Source: Bacteroidetes bacterium SB0662_bin_6 (GTDB lineage: Bacteria; Bacteroidota; Rhodothermia; Rhodothermales; VXPQ01). From it: a stretch of DNA of 64,000 nucleotides. Position 1 is the stretch's first letter. Every line of letters begins with the position of its first letter. Below, in pieces: positions 44,640 to 51,944 of this stretch. Location of the stretch: the NCBI GenBank assembly GCA_009839485.1, contig VXPQ01000009.1, positions 53,204 through 117,203 on the forward strand, read 5' to 3'. The notes beneath the pieces were generated by a model. The model was given only the letters and a program-made list of their open reading frames with translations. It was not told where the DNA came from and ran no database searches. Position numbers and translations under genes: made by a program.

Positions 44640-44735
44640 ATCGTTTCATTTTCGGTGAAACGATATTTGTGACAACTCGATAAACCCTTGTATTTTAAGT
44701 ACATAATCGTTTCACAGGATTGACGAATCGTTTCA
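44640..44735. promoter_or_regulatory. Cluster of four ATCGTTTCA sites
   Basis: ATCGTTTCA at 44640-44648, its complement TGAAACGAT at 44656-44664 (a 9-bp inverted repeat with a 7-base centre), and direct copies at 44706-44714 and 44727-44735. It looks like an operator for a dimeric regulator or a decayed repeat. No gene start lies immediately next to it; it sits between the isomerase and the 3' end of the T9SS pseudogene. Confidence 0.45.
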
Positions 44736-44776
44736 TGCTGCCCCCGGACATTCGAATAGTCCTCTAAGAGCACACG

Positions 44777-46053
44777 CTACCTGTGAAGCATCATTGCTTT
44801 TGCGGCGGTGTATGTTTCAGTGCGGATACGGTACAGGTAGGAGCCACTGGTAAGATGCGAAGCGTCGAACCGCACGGTGTGCTTTCCTGCGGGTCTGTGT
44901 CCATTGACAAGCACCTTCACTTCACGGCTCATCATGTCGTAAATCGAAAGGCGCACGTTTGCGCCCTGCGCAAGCGAATACTCTATCGTCGTTTGCGGGT
45001 TGAAGGGATTCGGTAGTTTTGATGTAATTGTACGGATACAGGGGTTTCCGTTTCGCTATTGAGAGCTATGATGGAAAGCGACGATATGTCAGGCGCGTCG
45101 TACACGGCGAGCTGCGTATGAGAGGACTTTTGTCCGCCGCTTTTGGCGCGAACCCATATAGTAAAATCTTCTGCGGTGCTTTGCAGCGAAACATCCGTTT
45201 CCAATACGTTGCCCGCCGAAGTCCAATCAATAAGTGCAGGCCATACCTTGTTTGTAGGGCCGCCTTCGAATATCTTGTATTCGTAATCGGTAGCAGCATT
45301 TACGGCATTCCACGAAAGCGTAATAATCAGGCTACTCGACGTAGACTTGTCGAAATTCGCTTGTAAATTCCCCGGATTGCTTAATCCCGTAGACGTAGGC
45401 GGCGGGTTTACAGGCGGTGTGGTTGGCGTGTTATTATTGCCCACAGGCGTAGGCGTAGAACGAAAGCTGGTTCTGACTGTGCCGTAAACGGTGATTTTCA
45501 AGGCGAATTGGTTGTGCTCCCATCTGTTGGAGTCAACGTACGTAGACGTATTCCTTATTGACCATCCGCTTGCGCTGGCCGCATCTTCGTTGTCCGAATT
45601 TGTATAGTCTATTACTGCGCTTCCCCAAGTGTTGCCGGTTAAGATAGTGTATCTGGTTTCCGGTTTGAGATATACAGATGGGCTGAAAGTAATACTGGCG
45701 GTGCCGCCGTCCGAACTTATCTCGACTGGAAGCCTGTTTCGGATATTATCGCACGTCCTACTGCAATCCCGCAAGTGCGCCATGTTGCGAGGCAACAAGT
45801 TCCTGTGGCCCGTACCCCCGTCTACCGGTGGATCAGGCAAAGCATGGTCTGTCGTAAACTGGCTACCGTGAAGTTCGATTTTGGTTAAATCGTATCCATA
45901 CTAGTTGTCGCCGGTAGTAAACGGTTGTTGCTTTTGACCCGCAGGTACATGACCGCTGCGGGTTTGCCCATCATTGGATACCAGAGTAACCTGCGCTTGG
46001 GCCGCACCAACAAGGAAGAGGGCAAGAAAAGCGGAAAGAAGAAAGCGTGTCAT
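44777..46053 (-). pseudogene. T9SS cargo protein, tandem copy 1: amber codon plus frameshifted sorting domain
   Basis: Start ATG at 46053 with signal peptide MTRFLLSAFLALFLVGAAQA, the same as copy 2. The reading frame meets TAG at 45901-45903 after ATGDN-like TTGDN, where copy 2 has CAG (Gln). The frame then continues (YGYDLTKIELHGS, choice-of-anchor-like domain) through a fibronectin III domain (about 45060-45400) to VQLHQNYRIPSTRKRR and a stop at 44983. A one-base deletion after AAC TAC puts the T9SS sorting domain out of frame; adding one base restores NYPNPFNPQTTIEYSLAQG and on to KAMMLHR with a stop at 44777. With two lesions it is almost surely not translated into a surface protein. Confidence 0.85.
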
Positions 46054-46220
46054 GATTGGCTTGGGGTATGACCAGGCGTGGATATGGAACTCCACTAAAT
46101 TATCAATACACCATAGTGCCTTCCAAGCCATAAATATATTTTAACTGTAACATTTTAGGCTATAAGCATGACTTTTTGTTACCTTCTGGATAAATCTGTC
46201 ATTCGACATCTTTCGGACCA

Positions 46221-46246
46221 CCTCTGATGTTCAAAGTAGACATCTC
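46221..46246 (+). repeat. Junction repeat CCTCTGATGTTCAAAG..., copy 1
   Basis: The 26-base string CCTCTGATGTTCAAAG followed by TAGACATCTC occurs here and at 47890-47915. In both places it closes the upstream leader of a T9SS gene copy, marking the borders of the tandem duplication. Confidence 0.7.
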
Positions 46247-46252
46247 CGGCAC

Positions 46253-46361
46253 ATGGCACATCTGCTGGGACGGGTGCATGTTTCCCAATGCCGTCCTGGA
46301 GGATCAGGAAACCTGGAACCGGGTGCTCGGGGCGATGGAGGCGGTGAGGAGGGGGTTGTAG
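46253..46361 (+). pseudogene. 3' fragment of a second TIM-barrel isomerase gene
   Basis: The + strand reads [20 protein letters not shown] and on to VRRGL stop, matching the last ~35 codons of the isomerase gene (44356-44464). Several third-position differences and a different stop context (TTG TAG versus CTC TGA) show it derives from a diverged paralogue rather than a fresh copy. There is no upstream part; it begins abruptly after the junction repeat. Confidence 0.8.
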
Positions 46362-46433
46362 GGGTGTTCTCCGGGGCTGGCTGGCGGTTTCATGCTGCCC
46401 CCGGACATTCGAATAGTCCTCTAAGAGCACACG

Positions 46434-47725
46434 CTACCTGTGAAGCATCATTGCTTTTGCGGCGGTGTATGTTTCAGTGCGGATACGGTACAGGTAGGAG
46501 CCACTGGTAAGATGCGAAGCGTCGAACCGCACGGTGTGCTTTCCTGCGGGTCTGTGTCCATTGACAAGCACCTTCACTTCACGGCTCATCATGTCGTAAA
46601 TCGAAAGGCGCACGTTTGCGCCCTGCGCAAGCGAATACTCTATCGTCGTTTGCGGGTTGAAGGGATTCGGTAGTTTTGATGTAATTGTACGGATACAGGG
46701 GTTTCCGTTTCGCTATTGAGAGCTATGATGGAAAGCGACGATATGTCAGGCGCGTCGTACACGGCGAGCTGCGTATGAGAGGACTTTTGTCCGCCGCTTT
46801 TGGCGCGAACCCATATAGTAAAATCTTCTGCGGTGCTTTGCAGCGAAACATCCGTTTCCAATACGTTGCCCGCCGAAGTCCAATCAATAAGCGCAGGCCA
46901 CACCTTGTTTGTAGGATCGCCTTCGAATATCTTGTATTCGTAATCGGTAGCGAAGGTTACGGCATTCCACGAAAGCGTAATAATCAGGCCGCTCGACGTA
47001 GACTTGTCGAAATTCGCTTGTAAATTTCCCGGATTGCTTAATACCGTAGGCGTAGGCGGCGTGTTTACAGGCGGTGTGGTTGGCGTGTTATTATTAGGCG
47101 TGGAACGAAAGCTGGTTCTGACTGTGCCGTAAACGGTAATTTTGAGCGAGTTGGTATTATTAGTCCAAGTAGGAATATTCTCGTTGTTGTTGTTTACTAC
47201 TATGGCTACGTAATTTGAGTTATCATTGATAGCCCATCCACTTGCGCCGCCCGAATCTTGGTTGTTCGATGAGGTTTGGTTTATTTGCGCACTGCCCCAA
47301 GTGCCGCCTGTTAATATTCTGTACTTGGTTTCCGGTTTGAGATATACAGATGGGCTGAAAGAAAAACTGGCGGTATTGCCGTCCGTACTTATCTCTGCCA
47401 CAATCCTGTCTAAGATATTATCGCAGGAGTTAGTGCAATCTCTCAAACGCATGTAGTTGCGAGGCAATATGTTCCTGTGGCCCGTACCCCCCTGTACTGG
47501 CGGATCAGGCAAAGCGTGGTCTGTCGTAAACCCGCTGCCGTGAAGTTCGATTTTGGTTAACTGGTATCCATACTGGTTGTCGCCTGTAGCAAACTGTTGC
47601 GTTATCTGATTAACGGACCGAGTACCGTTTCCGCTTTGCCCATTGTTGGATACCAGAGTAACCTGCGCTTGGGCCGCACCAACAAGGAAGAGAGCAAGGA
47701 AAGCGGAAAGAAGAAAGCGTGTCAT
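46434..47725 (-). pseudogene. T9SS cargo protein, tandem copy 2: sorting domain out of frame by one base
   Basis: A 361-residue frame runs from the ATG at 47725 to the stop at 46640. Signal peptide 1-21 (MTRFLLSAFLALFLVGAAQA), a choice-of-anchor-like beta domain (about 22-195; VTLVSNNGQSGNG, QFATGDNQYGYQLTKIELHG), a Thr/Pro/Asn linker, then a fibronectin III domain (about 235-330; ITLSWNAVTFATDYEYKIFE). It ends QNYRIPSTRKRR. One missing base after AAC TAC hides an intact type A sorting domain (NYPNPFNPQTTIEYSLAQG; LSIYDMMSREVKVLV; SGSYLYRIRTETYT) that stays open to a stop at 46434. A truncated secreted product without sorting signal could still be made. The frameshift is shared with copy 1. 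Confidence 0.82.
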
Positions 47726-47889
47726 GATTGGCTTGGGGGATGATCAGGCGTGGATATGGAAGCCGTCTAAATTATCAATACACCATAGTGCCTTGCAAGC
47801 CATAAATATATTTTAACTGTAATATTTTAGGCTATAAGCATAATTTTTTTGTTACCTTCTGGATAAATCTGTCCAATCAACCCGGACCG

Positions 47890-47915
47890 CCTCTGATGTT
47901 CAAAGTAGACATCTC
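47890..47915 (+). repeat. Junction repeat CCTCTGATGTTCAAAG..., copy 2
   Basis: Identical to 46221-46246. After it the sequence leaves the tandem duplication and within 62 bp enters collapsed hairpin repeat S2. Confidence 0.7.
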
Positions 47916-47976
47916 AGAGAATTGCCTTGTCCGCCTTGAAAAAAAGCGCTTTGCCGCTCTGAATTTGCGCGAACGA

Positions 47977-48095
47977 GACCATCCAGCGCGCCGAACCGCA
48001 AAATTGCAACCGGGAACAGGGACCTTGGGACGCGCCCATGCGGATCTAATCAGAGGTTCCTTAAGCGTACTGTCGCGTCGGATTGCTTATGCTCC
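47977..48095 (-). repeat. Collapsed hairpin repeat copy S2
   Basis: 119 bp matching S1 (44484-44602) with three mismatches, including the unique flank GCGTACTGTCGCGTCG..TTGCTTATGCTCC. Because the flank is shared, S1 and S2 were probably duplicated as part of a larger segment rather than inserted separately. Confidence 0.8.
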
Positions 48096-48315
48096 CGTGC
48101 TTTGTTAGATGAAGGAAGGGGATCCGTGTTTTTATAAGGTGTTTATTTTCATTTCTAATGAAATGTAACGCTCCCAACAACCTACACGCCATGTTGGACA
48201 GCGATCGACTGCGAATCCCTTGGGTGCACTGCAGGAGATTGCGCTCGTTTTCTCTGGAGTCGAATTCGAATTGCATACTGGTACAGGGGGAATCACGCCT
48301 TCAATATGCCTTTCT

Positions 48316-48374
48316 GAGTAAAAACTACTCCGAAATGTAGTAGAAATTACTCCGAAATAGAGTAGTTTTTACTC
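48316..48374. repeat. 15-bp perfect inverted repeat with internal direct repeats
   Basis: GAGTAAAAACTACTC at 48316-48330 pairs exactly with GAGTAGTTTTTACTC at 48360-48374 across a 29-base loop. ACTCCGAAAT occurs twice within. It could be a bidirectional terminator-like hairpin, a regulator site or a recombination site. No strong U-run follows, so I do not call it a terminator. Confidence 0.6.
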
Positions 48375-48562
48375 AAAAGGGGTGAAAACGGATCATTGGG
48401 ACCTTGGCGAATTCGGCCAGCGCGCTGTCGCCGCGGACGAAGAAATACGGGTTCTGCGCGTTTGTCTCGATATGGGTTCCGTCTGGTTGATTGGGTCAGA
48501 ACAAGGGTGCAGCAGTACACCTTAAATTCCGCCGAAATCTGTCCAATCAACCCGGACTGCCT

Positions 48563-48889
48563 CTACTTTCCCACGTTATCGGGGTCAGGCATTTCCGGGC
48601 GGGGGAAGGTAACGCCTGCCCGATCTTCGACGACGGCCAGACGTTTGTCCAGGTCAAGCCTGTGCTTGCCCGCGCCCCGGAATTCGGCGCGAATCTCCGC
48701 GAATCCGGTTTCCATTGAAACCCGCATGTCGGCAAAGCCCTTGTCCATTTTTTGCCGCGTTTCTTTGTTGTCCGCCCGCAATGCGTTCCAAAGTACGGCA
48801 TAGGGCGCATATATCAGGGCGAGGACGGCGGCAAGCGCGCCGATGGCTTGCCATATCGTTCCCCAAGGCCAGGTTGTCAGTGCTTCCAT
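48563..48889 (-). CDS. Small membrane-anchored coiled-coil protein
   Basis: 108 residues from the ATG at 48889. A single hydrophobic segment at about 10-34 (GTIWQAIGALAAVLALIYAP) is followed by a charged helical region (DNKETRQKMDKGFADMRVSM, ETGFAEIRAEFRG) likely to form a coiled coil. The heptad-like M..GFA.MR/IR pattern resembles small phage or plasmid-borne accessory proteins and XhlA-like membrane proteins, but I cannot name a family. Its stop falls at the edge of the AATCTGTCC... repeat. Probably real: the coding bias is good and there is a clear TM segment. Confidence 0.55.
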   Translation of the reverse strand: MEALTTWPWGTIWQAIGALAAVLALIYAPYAVLWNALRADNKETRQKMDKGFADMRVSMETGFAEIRAEFRGAGKHRLDLDKRLAVVEDRAGVTFPRPEMPDPDNVGK

Positions 48890-49320
48890 GGAATCAATGG
48901 GGATTTCGTTTCGCAGATGGGGTGCGCCGGGCCGAAGTCCGCCAGCTGCCTTGCCTGTTAAGGACGAATATTAGTGCGGAAAGTTCAAGGGATATTCTGA
49001 CCAAGGTGGATTTATTCAGAGGTTCCCTGATCAGAGCATCCCGGGGCCATGCCGTAAAATAGTTTTCGCGAAGCGGGACGCGACGAGTGAGGAAGCCCTT
49101 GCTCGTTGTTCAAAGATGCTCCTGTAGACACATGCCATTGCCGAATATAACCTGCCAACGAAAAAATCAGGAGCCATCGGCCGATAACGGCTATTGAATT
49201 TTGCCCGCGATTGCTTGCCGGGCATTTATTTCCGTCCTTTCCCGCTTTTCCGTCGCTTCCTTATCTTGCTCTCCCCACACGGTTCCTGATCCTGTGCCCT
49301 GAAACCGCATCAAAACCGCT
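48890..49320. other. Intergenic region upstream of the sugar operon
   Basis: About 430 bp. A degenerate R-family core is at 49012-49045 (TTCAGAGGTTCC, then TGATCAGAGCATCC). The rest shows no convincing gene. It must contain the promoter of the epimerase-led operon starting at 49321, but I cannot place it. Confidence 0.45.
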
Positions 49321-50175
49321 ATGCACCGCATCGGCTTCAACCTGCTTCCCTGGTCCGCCACCGTATCGGAAGCGCTTTACCCGCACATTGAACGGATCCG
49401 GGACATTGGATACGACGGGATAGAGTATTCGATGGGGGCGCAGGATGCTGCTGCATACCGTGGCTTGGGGGCGTTTCTGGCCGATCTGGATATGGCGTGC
49501 TCGTCGTGCCTTGCCCTGGCGCCGGAACACAATCCGGCCAGTTCCGATCCTGCTGTCCGGCAACAGGGCCTGGAGAAAATCAAGTGGGCTATCGATCGGG
49601 CCGTAGATACCGGCGCGGACGTGATCTGCGGACCGTTCCATTCCGCTTTTGCCTGGTTTACCAAAGCGGCTCCCACGCCGGACGAGGCCAAATGGAGCGC
49701 CGAAGTGCTGCGGCAGGCGGGCGAATACGCCGAGCAGGCCGGCGTCATGCTGGCGCTGGAGGCGCTGAACCGCTTCGAATGTTACCTGTGCAACACGATG
49801 CAGCAACTGGTTGAACTGACCGAGATGGTGGATCATCCGTTCGTGCAGGTCATGTTTGACACGCATCATTCGAACATCGAGGAAAAATCCTTCGCCGGGG
49901 CTATCCGCACGGCTGCGCCGCATCTGGTCCATGTGCATATCAGCGAGAACGACCGGGGGACGCCGGGCGACGGGGTTGTAGCCTGGAAGGAGGTGTTCGA
50001 CACGTTGTCGGAGGTGGGCTACAAGGGGTGGCTCACCATCGAATCGTTCACCCGGGCCGATCCGGATTTTGCGAATGCGATCAACGTGTGGCGAAGTTTC
50101 TCCGAGCCCTGGGACATTGCGGAACAGGGATATGCCTTTATCAAGCGGCAACTATGCGAAACGGCGCCCGGTTAA
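49321..50175 (+). CDS. Sugar epimerase of the D-tagatose/D-psicose 3-epimerase type
   Basis: 284-residue TIM barrel. The metal-binding set of ketose 3-epimerases is visible: Glu in LALEALNRFECYLCN, Asp-x-His-His in VMFDTHHSNIEEKSF, His in VHVHISENDRGTPGDG and Glu in WLTIESFTRADP. The ENDRG..G block is characteristic of DTE-like enzymes. First gene of a collinear catabolic operon (second isomerase, hydrolase, AraB, AraD). Likely reaction: C3 epimerisation of a ketose or ketose derivative feeding AraB; substrate inferred from context only. Confidence 0.88.
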   Translation: MHRIGFNLLPWSATVSEALYPHIERIRDIGYDGIEYSMGAQDAAAYRGLGAFLADLDMACSSCLALAPEHNPASSDPAVRQQGLEKIKWAIDRAVDTGADVICGPFHSAFAWFTKAAPTPDEAKWSAEVLRQAGEYAEQAGVMLALEALNRFECYLCNTMQQLVELTEMVDHPFVQVMFDTHHSNIEEKSFAGAIRTAAPHLVHVHISENDRGTPGDGVVAWKEVFDTLSEVGYKGWLTIESFTRADPDFANAINVWRSFSEPWDIAEQGYAFIKRQLCETAPG

Positions 50176-50237
50176 ATTACCTCACTGATCCCTGGCTCCA
50201 CATTTTTTCAGAACCTGTCCATACCCTTTTTCAGCAC

Positions 50238-51077
50238 ATGCCCGGCACATTCATTCCCCCCTTTCGTTTCGGCGCCGAGGTCTACACCTGGTTCATGAAG
50301 GAGAACGGCAAGGCGCATGCGAATCGCCTCGATCATATGATCCGCGTGTCTGCGGAGGCGGGCTTTACGGGGATCGAACCGGTGCATTCCTGGATGGGCG
50401 ACTTGTCCGATCCGGTGCGGCTCGAGGATGAACTGCGCAAGGCGGGCATCAATCTTGCCGCCGTGGCGCTCGTGCTTGAATGGGACGGCCCCGAAGAAAC
50501 CGGGGAGGAGCGCCGGCAGGCCGATGAAACGATCCGGCTGTTGCAACGCTTCCCCGGGGCGTTGCTGTGCATCGTTCAGATTCCCACGGGCCGCCACGAA
50601 CTCGAAGCCCGCCGACAGCATCTCGTATCCATCGTCAACGCGGTGTCGCGCCGGGCAGCCGATGCGGGGGTGGCAGCCACGTTCCATCCCAATTCTCCGC
50701 ACACTTCCATTAACCGTACGGAAGAGGATTACCGGATTATTCTGGAAGGCCTGGATGCATCCGTGACCGGGTGGACGCCCGATGTCGGGCACATCGCCAA
50801 CGGGGATATGGACCCGCTTGCCAAGATGCAGGAGTATGCGAGCCTTATCAACCACGTCCATTACAAGGACTGGGACGGCAATCCGGAATTTGTCATCATG
50901 GGGGCCGGAAAGATCGATTTTGTGGGCATCACGAACTGGCTTGTCCGGCAGGGGTACGAAGGGTGGATCATCTGTGAGGATGAAGGGGCCGAGGCGGTGG
51001 ATGATCCCGATGGCGTGACCCGTCACGACGGAAGATGGATCCGGGACACGTTGCTGCCCGCCCTCTCCAATTCGTAA
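50238..51077 (+). CDS. Sugar isomerase/epimerase (IolE/Hyi-like TIM barrel)
   Basis: 279 residues from the ATG at 50238 (MPGTFIPPFRFGAEVYTWF). An earlier ATG at 50154 would overlap the previous gene by 22 bp and add a leader without similarity. AP-endonuclease-2 fold: AGFTGIEPVHSWMGD, FHPNSPHTSINRTEEDYRII, TGWTPDVGHIANGDMDP, INHVHYKDWDGNPEFVIMGA and GWIICEDEGAEA. Arrangement is closest to inosose dehydratase/2-keto-inositol isomerase relatives. Substrate unknown. Confidence 0.83.
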   Translation: MPGTFIPPFRFGAEVYTWFMKENGKAHANRLDHMIRVSAEAGFTGIEPVHSWMGDLSDPVRLEDELRKAGINLAAVALVLEWDGPEETGEERRQADETIRLLQRFPGALLCIVQIPTGRHELEARRQHLVSIVNAVSRRAADAGVAATFHPNSPHTSINRTEEDYRIILEGLDASVTGWTPDVGHIANGDMDPLAKMQEYASLINHVHYKDWDGNPEFVIMGAGKIDFVGITNWLVRQGYEGWIICEDEGAEAVDDPDGVTRHDGRWIRDTLLPALSNS

Positions 51078-51113
51078 CCGATTCTCGAATTCGTCCTAAA
51101 CGCGCGACCAGCC

Positions 51114-51917
51114 ATGCCTATCGTCCAGACCAACGGGATCGACATGTATTACGCGGAAGCCGGCGACGGGCCGCCGCTTCTTATGATCATGGGCATTACC
51201 GCCCCGGGCTCCGTATGGCAGGTTCACAAGGAAGCCTGGAAGGCGCATTTCCGGTGCATCATGCCGGACAATCGCGGCGTGGGGCGTTCCTCGAAACCCG
51301 GCGGAAGCTACACGAGCGCCCGGATGGCGGACGATATGGCGGGCCTGCTCGACGCGCTGGAACTCGACCGGGTGCACGTAGTCGGCGTGTCCATGGGGAG
51401 CATCATTGCACAGCAGTTGGCTATCCGTAACCCCGGGCGGGTACGTTCTCTCGTGCTTATGTGCCCCTGGGCGCGATGCGACCGGTATGCCGCCAGCATT
51501 TTCCGGCACATGATGGCCATCAAGGCGCGCCTTCGGCCCGAAGAATTCACGGAGTACATCCAACTCCTCATTTTTTCCAAAGGCACCTGGGACGATATAG
51601 AAGGGTATTCCGGATTGATAGATGAGCGTACGAATGCTGCGATGGGCGAGGATCCTCAACCGCTGCACGGGCTGGAGGGGCAGGGGCATGCCTGCATCGA
51701 GCATAATGTACTGGAGGCGCTTCCGCAGATTACGGCGCCGACCCTGGTAATTGGCGGGGAGGAGGATATTTTCGTGCCGCCCTGGATGGTGGAAGAAGTG
51801 GCTGCGGGGATTCCGAACGCGGAGTTGCATATGTATCCGGGGGCGGGCCATGCCTTTCACTGGGAGCGCATCGAGGACTTCAATCCCCGGGTGGCCGACT
51901 GGCTTCTGGCGCACTAA
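51114..51917 (+). CDS. Alpha/beta hydrolase (enol-lactonase-like)
   Basis: 267 residues. Nucleophile elbow GVSMGSIIAQQLA (Ser), oxyanion-side PDNRGVGRSSKPGG, Asp in VIGGEEDIFVPP and His in GAGHAFHWERIEDF. Closest in pattern to 3-oxoadipate enol-lactonase and related esterases. Placed between a sugar isomerase and ribulokinase, so a sugar lactone or ester substrate is plausible but inferred. Confidence 0.87.
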   Translation: MPIVQTNGIDMYYAEAGDGPPLLMIMGITAPGSVWQVHKEAWKAHFRCIMPDNRGVGRSSKPGGSYTSARMADDMAGLLDALELDRVHVVGVSMGSIIAQQLAIRNPGRVRSLVLMCPWARCDRYAASIFRHMMAIKARLRPEEFTEYIQLLIFSKGTWDDIEGYSGLIDERTNAAMGEDPQPLHGLEGQGHACIEHNVLEALPQITAPTLVIGGEEDIFVPPWMVEEVAAGIPNAELHMYPGAGHAFHWERIEDFNPRVADWLLAH

Positions 51918-51944
51918 CGATCCGGGGTCACGCACAAAAGCCGC

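Larger units (their letters stand above)
47726..48562. other. Gene-poor region with duplicated leader, repeats and degraded sequence
   Basis: 47726-47915 is a copy of the AT-rich leader at 46054-46246 upstream of T9SS copy 1, so it probably carries the promoter. Then come junction repeat copy 2, collapsed repeat S2, a long inverted repeat at 48316-48374 and a short open stretch on the minus strand at about 48380-48494 (HIETNAQNPYFFVRGDSAL, then AEFAKVP...FHPF stop). The last looks like a remnant of a protein C-terminus that I do not recognise. AATCTGTCCAATCAACC plus CGGAC occurs at 47866 and again at 48536. No complete gene seen. Confidence 0.6.

Noticed and set aside
44783..45016. 77-residue plus-strand frame repeated exactly at 46440-46673
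   Set aside because: The exact repetition is due to the tandem T9SS duplication; the strand is antisense to the hidden sorting domain and has no independent coding support.
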